Part shown: piece by piece, positions 1-6,232 of the stretch
How positions within the stretch are numbered: position 1 is the stretch's first letter
How the letters are laid out: the number at the start of each line of letters is the position of its first letter
Source: Saprospiraceae bacterium
Lineage (GTDB): Bacteria; Bacteroidota; Bacteroidia; Chitinophagales; Saprospiraceae
Assembly: GCA_029262975.1 (NCBI GenBank)
Contig: JAJCYJ010001012.1
Span: 1 to 6,749, forward strand
Length of the DNA stretch: 6,749 nucleotides
Direction of reading: 5' to 3'
Translations under genes and position numbers: made by a program
The notes under the pieces: generated by a model
Seen by the model: only the letters and a program-made list of their open reading frames with translations
Database searches by the model: none
Told to the model about the DNA's origin: nothing

Positions 1-717
1 AGGCGTAAAACCGAGGTCAATTAAGTTTTCATCTACGCTTTTTTTATTTTCAATCAACCACGCGATCTTCAAGTCTGGCTCCTTCGATTTAACAAGTCTC
101 AAGGTCTCACCATCAAATGATTGTATCGTCGAATTTTCAAAAATATCCAGTGCTTTCACTTCTTTCAAAACCAGGTCTACAAATTCTGTAACCGGGGGAT
201 GATAAATGCCATCGAATTCTGAACTGCGTTTGATTTCAATATTATATTGAACTTCAGGTTTATTGAATGTATAGGCATAGTGCTTAGCCTTGTTGACCAC
301 ATCTCTCAATAACGGCTTGAATGTTTTGAGGTTTTCTTTTTCAGGAAATCGCGGATCAGCCATTGAACCCACATCATACATTTTAACGGAGTCGTATGGC
401 ATTTTATAAATGTTGTGGGTCAACTGATCTTCCTTACTAACTTCATTCCCTTTTGGATCTATACTGAGACCGGCCCTGAAATATGGTTCATGAGAGACAA
501 CGAGTTGTTTATCGCTAGATACAGCCAAATCGAGTTCGAGGGTAGTAACGTCCAAATCGAGTGCTTTTTGAAATGCAGGAAGTGTATTTTCGGGCATGAG
601 CCCTCTGCATCCTCGATGTCCTTGTATATCCATTTTATCTCCTGTTGTGGCTGTGTTTTTTGGTGTACACATAATACAAGGTAATACGATTGCGAGGGTT
701 AACAAAATGCTTCTCAT
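1..717 (-). CDS. Glycerophosphodiester phosphodiesterase, N-terminal part (3' end outside window)
   Basis: Reading the minus strand from the ATG at 717-715 gives 239 codons without a stop, running off the window edge. The protein has the GDPD-family (TIM-barrel) signature: GHRG at residues 33-36 with His34, PENT at 42-45 with Glu43, ELD at 61-63 with metal ligands Glu61 and Asp63, His76 in SHEP as the second catalytic histidine, and NIEIK at 159-163. Known family members hydrolyse glycerophosphodiesters to an alcohol and glycerol-3-phosphate using a divalent metal. The N-terminus (hydrophobic residues 4-16, then Cys14 and Cys17) suggests export, perhaps as a lipoprotein, although neither cysteine sits in a textbook lipobox. 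Usual family length is about 300 residues, so roughly 60 are missing beyond base 1. It is separated from the upstream minus-strand gene by a terminator and 630 bases, so it is probably transcribed alone. No Shine-Dalgarno is evident. The exact substrate cannot be told. Confidence 0.93.
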   Translation of the reverse strand, partial: MRSILLTLAIVLPCIMCTPKNTATTGDKMDIQGHRGCRGLMPENTLPAFQKALDLDVTTLELDLAVSSDKQLVVSHEPYFRAGLSIDPKGNEVSKEDQLTHNIYKMPYDSVKMYDVGSMADPRFPEKENLKTFKPLLRDVVNKAKHYAYTFNKPEVQYNIEIKRSSEFDGIYHPPVTEFVDLVLKEVKALDIFENSTIQSFDGETLRLVKSKEPDLKIAWLIENKKSVDENLIDLGFTP

Positions 718-968
718 ATCTGCTATTTTTGATGTGCCAATGATACAAATAATACAGGTAGGGGAGAAATCAGGAATTAAGATATGAATGAAAAATCAAG
801 GGATCTCAAATCTGAATGATTACCAATCAGACCAATATGTCAAGTCCAGCGTCCATTTCTATGTATAATACTGACTTTGACTAAGCGAAGAAATCTGTTT
901 TAGGACTGAGTGATGAAAGAATTGAATGTGGGGGATTCGGTTACATTTTTCAGTAAGGCATAGGCAAC
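718..968. other. AT-rich intergenic stretch upstream of the phosphodiesterase gene
   Basis: No coding region is supported here in any frame. A weak promoter-like match for the minus-strand phosphodiesterase lies at 746-754, where the minus strand reads TATTATTTG. This resembles the Bacteroidota -7 element TAnnTTTG with one extra base, and no TTG was seen at the expected upstream distance. The longest methionine-initiated reading frame I checked on the plus strand is 26 codons (788-868), with no ribosome site. I see nothing else of note in this stretch. Confidence 0.5.
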
Positions 969-1003
969 AATCCTCCGCCCTACGGGCACCTCCTTTTTAA
1001 GGA
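969..1003. repeat. Repeat copy A with two small hairpins
   Basis: Bases 969-996 match bases 1146-1173 at 25 of 28 positions, in direct orientation. The copy contains GCCC-TAC-GGGC (977-987) and TCCTT-TTT-AAGGA (991-1003), two short stem-loops in tandem. The repeat core includes CACCTCCTTT. Confidence 0.7.
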
Positions 1004-1145
1004 TGAACGACCGATCCCCTTAGGGGCGAGTGCGATCCCGGTGTACGGTGGGACTCGAAGGGAGTGAAGGCGATAGCCCGAGTAGAATGCTAAAATACTA
1101 ATATGCTAAGGTCCCAATTCTTAGAGGACGCTACAAGTAATAGCA

Positions 1146-1183
1146 AATCCTCCGTCCTGCGGCCACCTCCTTTGGAAAGGAGG
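1146..1183. repeat. Repeat copy B with a perfect 8-bp inverted repeat
   Basis: This is the second copy of the 28-base repeat, differing from copy A at three positions. Its 3' part is the perfect inverted repeat CCTCCTTT-GG-AAAGGAGG (1166-1183), stronger than the corresponding hairpin of copy A. The stem is not followed by a T run on either strand, so it does not look like a factor-independent terminator. Confidence 0.75.
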
Positions 1184-1299
1184 ACCTTTATTTGTGCTAG
1201 AAGACATGAGCCCTGGCAGGATACATAATGAATCTAAAGTCCCACATCTCAGATAGAGCTTCGAAATACCAAGGAACAATTTAGCATGTTCCTCCCAAC

Positions 1300-1328
1300 A
1301 AAAAAGACGCAAATCATGCGCCCTTTTT
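1300..1328 (-). terminator. Rho-independent terminator of the outer-membrane protein gene
   Basis: On the minus-strand transcript GGCGCA (from 1322-1317) pairs with UGCGUC (from 1311-1306) across a 5-base loop, with one G-U wobble, and is followed by six U residues (1305-1300). An A run upstream of the stem (1328-1324) can extend pairing into the U tract. It begins about 20 bases after the stop codon at 1348-1350, the expected place. On the plus strand the same stem has an A-C mismatch, so any bidirectional activity would be weaker. Confidence 0.8.
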
Positions 1329-1347
1329 ATTTTTTTAGGTATTCGTT

Positions 1348-1806
1348 TTAGAAATAAACTCCTGCTGCCACAACAAATCCAGAGCCGCCACCTAACACTA
1401 ATTTAGGTTCGACGAAAAATTCAAGATTTCCACTCAGAGGCAGTCGACCATTCATACCAATATTTACATTGGTCGAAGAAAAACTTCCAAAACCTAACCC
1501 ACTACTAAAAGTGAGTATATTCAAACCGGCAAATGGTGTCAAAGAGAAAGATTCAACATCTCCTATCTCAAATCCACTATAATGGACGTCCAAATCTAAA
1601 GCCCAAACAGTGCCAGTTTCAAAATAATATGTAAAACTTGCTTGTCCGGCAAATTGCTCATTAATCGTATAATGACCCTTTGCTCCAACACCGAATAGTC
1701 CACCGCTTCCTGTAGTCAATCCTGCCTGAGCTCCAAATTGAAATTGGGCTAATCCAGAATAACTAAAAGCAAAAACACAGCAGACCAACGTAAGTATTCT
1801 TCTCAT
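1348..1806 (-). CDS. Small outer-membrane beta-barrel protein (porin-like family)
   Basis: This is a 152-residue protein with a clear Sec signal peptide: Arg2 and Arg3, a hydrophobic core at about 4-18, and likely signal peptidase I cleavage after Ala20 (GLA before Gln21). The mature part of about 132 residues is rich in glycine and alternating hydrophobic/polar segments such as FQFGAQAGL (22-30), GQASFTYYF (54-62), ALDLDVHYSGF (69-79) and FFVEPKLVLGGG (130-141). It ends in Tyr-Phe; a terminal aromatic is typical of substrates of the outer-membrane assembly machinery. The size fits an eight-stranded barrel of the kind common in Bacteroidota. The function is unknown, and structural, adhesion or stress roles cannot be separated. 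The gene stands alone: it is divergent from ftsX, has its own terminator 20 bases downstream, and has a promoter-like sequence upstream. The ATG at 1806 is chosen because it gives the complete signal peptide. Confidence 0.85.
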   Translation of the reverse strand: MRRILTLVCCVFAFSYSGLAQFQFGAQAGLTTGSGGLFGVGAKGHYTINEQFAGQASFTYYFETGTVWALDLDVHYSGFEIGDVESFSLTPFAGLNILTFSSGLGFGSFSSTNVNIGMNGRLPLSGNLEFFVEPKLVLGGGSGFVVAAGVYF

Positions 1807-1835
1807 AATTTGATGATGTTTTGGTTAATAAAGAC

Positions 1836-1865
1836 ACAAGTTATTATTTTTTTGAGAGGTGACAA
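1836..1865 (-). promoter_or_regulatory. Putative Bacteroidota-type promoter of the outer-membrane protein gene
   Basis: The minus strand reads TTG (1865-1863), 19 bases, then TAACTTGT (1843-1836). This approximates the Bacteroidota primary sigma pattern TTG - about 19 bases - TAnnTTTG. The -7 box matches at only 6 of 8 positions. The A-rich spacer and the short distance (about 30 bases) to the ATG at 1806 are compatible with a promoter. Confidence 0.35.
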
Positions 1866-1916
1866 TACCCACTTTGGGGGATTTTCTTCACAATTGCAAT
1901 AAAATACATTGTTTAC

Positions 1917-1950
1917 TTGCGCTTTACGTATTAATTATTTCTAATATTTG
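1917..1950 (+). promoter_or_regulatory. Putative promoter of the ftsX-gldG operon
   Basis: TTG (1917-1919) lies 23 bases before AATATTTG (1943-1950), which matches the Bacteroidota -7 element TAnnTTTG at 7 of 8 positions. Read one base longer it is TAATATTTG, a TAnnnTTTG variant. The spacing is at the long end of what is usual. It sits 27 bases ahead of the ftsX start, within the 171-base divergent intergenic region, which is the only sizeable non-coding space before the seven plus-strand genes. Confidence 0.35.
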
Positions 1951-1977
1951 TACTCTTGATGAAGATTAAAAAGCAGG

Positions 1978-2799
1978 ATGAAAATAAATAGGATCATAAT
2001 GAACGTGATTATTGCCTCTATAATGGGGCTTTCGCTGTGTCTGATGATCAAAGCTATTTCAGCAGCTGACGATTTTCAATCCAATACTGTATTCGTCGCT
2101 GAACTTTCGAAAAATATATTTCCCGGTCAGGTGATCACAGCCGTTTCTTTACTGTCCGATATGCCACAGATAGACAGAAATAGTGTAGAACATATTCCTG
2201 CCACCAAAGCCTTAGCCACAATGAAAGAGGATATGCCCGAATTGGACTATATGGCTGATAATCCCTTTCATGATGTCATTATCTTCAAGACGCAAGGCAT
2301 AAACAATAAAAATATCGACCATTTAAGTACGCTTGTCATGGATATCAATGGCGTTACCGGCTTGTATAATGACGCAGAATTGATTGCCACCTTGGAACAG
2401 TCGTCTAAAAGGGCGAGACAAGGGCTATTTATTCTATCATTAATCATACTTATTGGCTCGTTATCAGCACTTTGCCTCAGAATAAAAAGGGACCTCAGAC
2501 CGTTCTCAAATGATATCAGAATAATGTCTCTCGCAGGTTCAACTGATCAAGATATTATCAGTGTCAGGAGACTTTGGTCAGCTAAATGGGGTACAATAAG
2601 TGCCATTTTAGCAGCTTTAATCATGATATTAAATATTATTTTTATTAATAATACATTGTTTGACGGTTTAGAAATTACGTTCTTGCAAAGCGTAATTTCC
2701 GTATTGATTATGATGGCTTTAGTGATCATCGTGCATGTCTCGTTTACACATTATTCTATAAAAACATATTTAGGTCATATAAACACTTCAATTACATAG
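1978..2799 (+). CDS. ftsX: Cell division protein FtsX (ABC transporter permease-like)
   Basis: The 273-residue membrane protein has the FtsX topology: one N-terminal transmembrane helix (about 5-28), an extracytoplasmic domain (about 29-147), then three helices at about 149-167, 203-225 and 235-255. Diagnostic segments are DNPFHDVIIF (94-103), equivalent to the NPLP region of FtsX, and MSLAGSTDQDI (183-193), equivalent to the conserved cytoplasmic loop 'LvGAt..fI' before TM3. With the ATPase FtsE, FtsX controls peptidoglycan hydrolases at the division site; ftsE is not in the window, as is usual in Bacteroidota. The protein is slightly shorter than typical family members (about 290-300) because almost nothing precedes TM1. 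An upstream ATG at 1959 is in another frame and stops after ten codons, so 1978 is the best start. The gene is first in the plus-strand operon, and its stop shares a base with the next start. Confidence 0.8.
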   Translation: MKINRIIMNVIIASIMGLSLCLMIKAISAADDFQSNTVFVAELSKNIFPGQVITAVSLLSDMPQIDRNSVEHIPATKALATMKEDMPELDYMADNPFHDVIIFKTQGINNKNIDHLSTLVMDINGVTGLYNDAELIATLEQSSKRARQGLFILSLIILIGSLSALCLRIKRDLRPFSNDIRIMSLAGSTDQDIISVRRLWSAKWGTISAILAALIMILNIIFINNTLFDGLEITFLQSVISVLIMMALVIIVHVSFTHYSIKTYLGHINTSIT

Positions 2800-3113
2800 T
2801 GAGTACATCAAATAAAAAGAAGAAGAAAGTGGTGATTTCTACCACCAAGAAAAAGGTCTCACCCACTGTTTCCAGGAAGAAACAAGGAACCACTATCAAG
2901 AGTGAACAGATGATCTATGATAAGGAAAATTTTAAATGGATGTTCATCGGTCTCGGTGTGATTATCCTTGGTTTCATTTTAATGTCTGGTGGTTCTATGC
3001 CCAGTCCTGATGTCTGGGATGATAGTCTGATATATAGCTTTAGAAGGATCACACTTGCGCCTATTGTCATCATGATAGGACTTGGTATAGAGGTTTACGC
3101 CATTTTCAAGTAG
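2799..3113 (+). CDS. DUF3098 small membrane protein with lysine-rich tail
   Basis: This is a 104-residue protein with two predicted membrane helices (about 47-64 and 86-103) that match the DUF3098 pattern: NFKWMFIGLGVIILGFILMSG followed by FRRITLAPIV and GIEVYAIF. The family is small, of unknown function, and typically sits between ftsX and uppP in Bacteroidota, as here. The start is inferred to be GTG at 2799-2801, which shares one base with the ftsX stop (TAGTG). The first ATG in frame is not until residue 38, which would leave little ahead of TM1. From the GTG the first 46 residues contain about 13 lysines, forming a strongly basic tail that is probably cytoplasmic by the positive-inside rule. 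This tail could contact acidic lipid or a partner; that is inference. The gene ends 6 bases before uppP. Confidence 0.85.
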   Translation: MSTSNKKKKKVVISTTKKKVSPTVSRKKQGTTIKSEQMIYDKENFKWMFIGLGVIILGFILMSGGSMPSPDVWDDSLIYSFRRITLAPIVIMIGLGIEVYAIFK

Positions 3114-3119
3114 TGTTTC

Positions 3120-3917
3120 ATGACAGATTTATTGAGGTCGCTTATTCTGGGCGTCATCCAGGGTCTTACTGAGTTCTTGCCAGTGAGCAGTAGTGGTCAT
3201 CTCGAAATTCTAAATCAATTAATTGGTTCATCTGAGAGTGTTGATTCAGATCTCACTATGGTTATCCTTGTACATTTTGGTACAGCATTAAGCATTTTGT
3301 ATGTGTACAGAAAGGATATTCAAAATATTATATATGATTTGGTTCGGCTTAGGTGGAGTTCTGAAACAAGAATCGCCATCGAAATATTAATTTCTATGGT
3401 GCCAGCTGTAATCATTGGTTTATTATTCGAAGAGAAAATCGAACAGATATTTGAGGGTGGAATTTGGATGGTCGGAATTTCATTAGTCTTCACAGGTATC
3501 ATACTTTGGATCACCCCTCATATTGAAGATGGGCAATCAACAATAGGCTGGAAACGTGCTGTGCTCATTGGAGTAGCTCAAGCTATAGCTATCATGCCTG
3601 GTATTTCCCGCAGTGGCATGACCATAGCCGCAGCACTTATGTTAGGTGTAGGCAAGAAAAGTGCTGCCCGTTTTTCTTTCCTCATGGTCTTACCTGTAAT
3701 TATTGGTAAGATTTTATTGGACTTGATATCTGGTGATTTCGATACTACGGGCACCTCCGCTTTACCCATATCCATTGCCCTTATCTCTTCATTCCTTGTA
3801 GGCATTATAGCCTGCAAATGGATGATCCAAATAGTTCAAAAGTTTAAATTGAAATACTTTGCCTGGTATTGCATCAGCGTAGGTCTGATTACTATAATTT
3901 GCTATGCCTATGGATAA
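3120..3917 (+). CDS. uppP: Undecaprenyl-diphosphate phosphatase UppP (BacA family)
   Basis: This 265-residue polytopic inner-membrane enzyme dephosphorylates undecaprenyl diphosphate to the monophosphate, renewing the lipid carrier used for peptidoglycan and other surface polymers. The family is known for conferring bacitracin tolerance when abundant. Both signature regions are intact: QGLTEFLPVSSSGH at 14-27, carrying the Q/E-x-x-x-E pair (Gln14, Glu18) and His27, and PGISRSGMT at 160-168 with the essential Arg164. The length is normal for the family. The inverted-topology hydrophobic segments are visible throughout, for example 47-63, 86-103, 115-131, 145-158, 185-202, 215-232 and 247-263. 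The ATG at 3120 lies 6 bases after the DUF3098 stop, and no Shine-Dalgarno is visible. The 3' end overlaps truB by 14 bases, so the two are likely translated together. Confidence 0.97.
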   Translation: MTDLLRSLILGVIQGLTEFLPVSSSGHLEILNQLIGSSESVDSDLTMVILVHFGTALSILYVYRKDIQNIIYDLVRLRWSSETRIAIEILISMVPAVIIGLLFEEKIEQIFEGGIWMVGISLVFTGIILWITPHIEDGQSTIGWKRAVLIGVAQAIAIMPGISRSGMTIAAALMLGVGKKSAARFSFLMVLPVIIGKILLDLISGDFDTTGTSALPISIALISSFLVGIIACKWMIQIVQKFKLKYFAWYCISVGLITIICYAYG

Positions 3918-4647
3918 TATTGTCACAAAAGATCGTCCTTTCAACAGCTCTTATTTTGAAGAAGGCGCCGCTCTGCTCATTGACAAACCATTACACTGGA
4001 CTTCCTTTGATGTAGTCAATAAAATCAGATGTGCGATAAGAAGTGCCCTGGGTGTTAAGAAATATAAAGTTGGGCATGCAGGTACTCTTGATCCATTGGC
4101 TTCCGGGCTTTTAATTATCTGTATTGGAAAATATACCAAGAAAGTCGAAGAAATTGTCGCCACCTCAAAAGCTTATGAAGCGGGCATCACACTTGGTGCG
4201 TGTACTCCTTCATTCGATCAGGAGACACTTCCTCATACATATTATCCCCACCGTAAAGTGACTAGTGAAGATGTAAGTGCTGTTATCCAACAATTTTCAG
4301 GAGATCAGGAACAACTCCCCCCAATGTTTTCAGCTGTAAAAGTAAAAGGAGTTCCTTTATATAGAATGGCACGAAAGGGTCAGGAAATAACCAGAGAACA
4401 CAGAAAAATTCAAATTTTTGATCTCGACATAAAGAAAGAATCCGAGCGAGCATTATCTGCCTCAATCAAATGCTCAAAAGGTACATATATCAGAACCCTT
4501 GCCAATGATATAGGCATGTTTTTAGGTACAGGTGGATACCTATCCAGTCTGCGACGTACGCGAATCGGAGATTATCGCGTTGAAGACTCAGTGAGTATTG
4601 AAGAACTTGTACTACAGATAGACCAAATCAGAATCGCCAAATGTTAG
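3904..4647 (+). CDS. truB: tRNA pseudouridine(55) synthase TruB
   Basis: The 247-residue cytoplasmic enzyme isomerises U55 in the T-loop of tRNAs to pseudouridine. The conserved elements are present in order: LLIDKPLHWTSFDVVNK (24-40), HAGTLDPLASG (58-68) with the catalytic nucleophile Asp63, the GVPLYRMARKG stretch (149-159) with the stacking Tyr153, and SKGTYIRTLANDIG (191-204) with Arg197. The C-terminal GGYLSSLRRTRIG (210-222) matches the family core, and no large PUA domain follows, as in other Bacteroidota TruB proteins. The gene overlaps uppP by 14 bases and gldA by 7. Two in-frame ATGs are available (3904 and 3910), and neither has a Shine-Dalgarno; both lie inside the uppP end, so the true start is uncertain by two codons. 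Confidence 0.97.
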   Translation: MPMDNIVTKDRPFNSSYFEEGAALLIDKPLHWTSFDVVNKIRCAIRSALGVKKYKVGHAGTLDPLASGLLIICIGKYTKKVEEIVATSKAYEAGITLGACTPSFDQETLPHTYYPHRKVTSEDVSAVIQQFSGDQEQLPPMFSAVKVKGVPLYRMARKGQEITREHRKIQIFDLDIKKESERALSASIKCSKGTYIRTLANDIGMFLGTGGYLSSLRRTRIGDYRVEDSVSIEELVLQIDQIRIAKC

Positions 4648-5498
4648 CATTAGAAGCCGCCCATATAACCAAGTCATTCGGACCAGTCGATGTACTTGTC
4701 GATGTAGACCTCACTTTAAGAAAAGGTGAAATAGTTGGTCTTCTTGGTAGGAATGGAGCCGGTAAGAGTACACTTCTAAAAATATTAGCTGGAATAAATG
4801 CACCCGATCAAGGCACAGTTAATTATAACAAAAATACAATCGGATACATGTCTGAAAGAAATCCATTGTATCCCTATATGTACGTACGGGAATATCTCCA
4901 ATGGGTTGGAAACATGAAGTCTGTTCCTGATATTTCGCTGAGAATAAAATGGATAATAAAACATGTCGGACTCGAGGCCGTTCAAAACAAAAAAATAAAT
5001 CAACTTTCCAAGGGATATCGTCAGCGTCTTGGGTTAGCAGCAACTTTGCTCCCTGACCCCGAAATTATAATTCTTGATGAACCTATAAACGGGCTTGATC
5101 CAATTCAAATAGAAGAATACAGAGCGCTCATCAGATCGATGGCACATAATAAAATTATCCTGCTTTCTTCTCATTTAATGCAGGAAATTGAAGCATTATG
5201 TGACCGGGTGCTATTGCTTAAAGATGGCGTCATTAGTGAAGACACTATGCTCCGCACGAATCGTACGGGCAGTGTTTATCAATTAGAACTCCAGTTAGAC
5301 AAATCGATTAGGATTGATCTTCTTGCTAACATTGATGGTATTGAGAAAGTGGAACCAACCAATAATCATCGATACATCATTTCAATAAAGGAAGGTGTAG
5401 ATCCAAGATCACAAATATTTGATGCAATTGTTGATAACAAATTTAGAATATTGGAAATGACACACATTAAGTCTTCGCTAAGCCAACTTTTTAACTGA
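4641..5498 (+). CDS. gldA: Gliding motility-associated ABC transporter ATP-binding protein GldA
   Basis: The 285-residue ABC ATPase has Walker A GRNGAGKST at 36-44, signature LSKGYRQR at 122-129, Walker B IIILDEP at 142-148, D-loop GLDP at 151-154 and the H-loop His178 in LLSSHLMQEIEALCDRV. The stretch GYMSERNPLYPYMYVREYL (68-86) matches the GldA-type region between Walker A and signature, with Glu72 where many ABC proteins have the Q-loop glutamine. The C-terminal part (about 205-285) resembles the accessory domain of the GldA/multidrug-type subunits and is less conserved. In Flavobacterium, GldA with GldF and GldG is required for gliding, and the transported substrate is not known. Immediate linkage to gldF supports the assignment over a generic ABC-2 ATPase. 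The start overlaps the truB end by 7 bases. One oddity is arginine (residue 37) where proline is usual in the Walker A lead (GPNGAGKS). Confidence 0.9.
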   Translation: MLALEAAHITKSFGPVDVLVDVDLTLRKGEIVGLLGRNGAGKSTLLKILAGINAPDQGTVNYNKNTIGYMSERNPLYPYMYVREYLQWVGNMKSVPDISLRIKWIIKHVGLEAVQNKKINQLSKGYRQRLGLAATLLPDPEIIILDEPINGLDPIQIEEYRALIRSMAHNKIILLSSHLMQEIEALCDRVLLLKDGVISEDTMLRTNRTGSVYQLELQLDKSIRIDLLANIDGIEKVEPTNNHRYIISIKEGVDPRSQIFDAIVDNKFRILEMTHIKSSLSQLFN

Positions 5499-5500
5499 AC

Positions 5501-6232
5501 ATGTATCATTTAATAATTAAAGAAATTAAAGAATTTTGGTCCAATATTTTTGGTGTCTTTTCACTAGCCATCCTCATTCTAATTTCATTTTTGTTCTTAT
5601 GGATATTTCCAGATTCTGCTTACACTACATATGGACTGGCCGAGACAGATCTATATTTTCAATTTATGGCATACCTCCTGCTTTTTGTAGTTCCAGTATT
5701 TGCCGTAGGTTTTTTGTCTAATGAATACAAATATGGTACAGAGGAATTGTTAAGAGCACTTTCTGTTAATTGGAAAAAGTTAATAGGAGCGAAGTTTATC
5801 GCAGCCATGATCATATTGATATTTATTATTTTTCTGACTTCCGTCAATATTTATGTCGTCAACGATCTCGCCCTCAATACGCAAGTTTTCAGCTTTCAAA
5901 AAACAGTCGTTTCTGTATTTGGATTAATTGGGATCGGTGCTTGTTATATAGGCATTTCACTGATGATCACTTCCTTCATTACACAGACAACTGCTTCATA
6001 TATCACTTCAGTATTTGTCTGTTTTATGCTCTACAGCGGTCTAAATCTTATAAGTGGTCTTCCTATATTCGAGGGTGGATTTGATTTTTGGATAGACAGA
6101 TTTAGCCTTTCTTATCATTCAGAACAGATTAGCAGAGGGATCCTTCGACTTTCTACGATTATATATATACTTGGATTAACATTTTGGTCACTGTCTCTCG
6201 CGGCACACAGATTAAATAGTAAAGAAGTGTGA
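5501..6232 (+). CDS. gldF: Gliding motility-associated ABC transporter permease GldF
   Basis: The 243-residue integral membrane protein is of the ABC-2 permease type, with six predicted helices at about 16-36, 54-73, 99-119, 135-158, 164-185 and 218-236. GldF-like marks are FLWIFPDSAYTTYGLAETD (32-50), the coupling-loop segment FLSNEYKYGTEELL (71-84), equivalent to the conserved 'F.eE...GT.E.L', and YHSEQISRGIL (205-215) before the last helix. It would form the inner-membrane channel energised by GldA, with GldG as partner. The ATG lies 2 bases after the gldA stop, and the stop shares a base with the gldG start (TGATG), so stoichiometric, coupled translation is likely. Length is normal for GldF (about 240). 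Whether the organism glides cannot be read from this window, since none of gldB, gldJ, gldK-N or spr genes is here. Confidence 0.88.
   Translation: MYHLIIKEIKEFWSNIFGVFSLAILILISFLFLWIFPDSAYTTYGLAETDLYFQFMAYLLLFVVPVFAVGFLSNEYKYGTEELLRALSVNWKKLIGAKFIAAMIILIFIIFLTSVNIYVVNDLALNTQVFSFQKTVVSVFGLIGIGACYIGISLMITSFITQTTASYITSVFVCFMLYSGLNLISGLPIFEGGFDFWIDRFSLSYHSEQISRGILRLSTIIYILGLTFWSLSLAAHRLNSKEV

Larger units (their letters stand above)
969..1190. other. GC-rich non-coding island with paired repeats
   Basis: Base composition changes sharply here: bases 1001-1080 contain 51 G or C of 80 (64%), whereas the flanking intergenic DNA is clearly AT-rich. The island is bounded by two copies of a hairpin-forming repeat (969-1003 and 1146-1183). 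Between them are further small symmetries: CCCC-TTA-GGGG at 1016-1026, the direct repeat ATGCTAA at 1087-1093 and 1103-1109, and CTAAG/CTTAG arms at 1106-1124. No open reading frame, tRNA fold or transposase fragment was recognised. It could be a dispersed intergenic repeat, a remnant of a non-autonomous mobile element, or a structured RNA; the sequence alone does not decide. Confidence 0.5.

Noticed and set aside
415..787. Plus-strand open frames of 89 and 63 codons
   Set aside because: They lie largely opposite the phosphodiesterase reading frame, whose protein carries clear GDPD catalytic motifs; the plus-strand translations are cysteine-rich and resemble nothing known.
788..868. 26-codon plus-strand frame starting ATGAAAAATCAAGGG
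   Set aside because: It is too short, has no Shine-Dalgarno or promoter, and the protein has no signal or membrane segment; nothing supports translation.
1010..1085. tRNA-like segment (minus strand CCTTCGAGTCCC resembles a T-loop)
   Set aside because: No five-pair T stem, anticodon arm or acceptor stem can be drawn around it on either strand.
969..1183. CRISPR-like direct repeats
   Set aside because: Only two imperfect copies, 149 bases apart, with no regular spacer unit and no cas genes in the window.
969..1190. Insertion sequence remnant with transposase
   Set aside because: No transposase-like protein fragment was found in the frames read, and no terminal inverted repeats with target duplication were found; only short repeats are present.
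1121..1312. Minus-strand open frame of 63 codons across repeat copy B
   Set aside because: The translation runs through the repeat and into the terminator region, has no ribosome site, and has no recognisable domain; it is best explained as chance openness of the repeat.
1959..1988. Upstream ATG as an alternative ftsX start or leader peptide
   Set aside because: It is in a different frame from ftsX and stops after ten codons; a leader peptide cannot be excluded, but it lacks a ribosome site or any attenuator hairpin.
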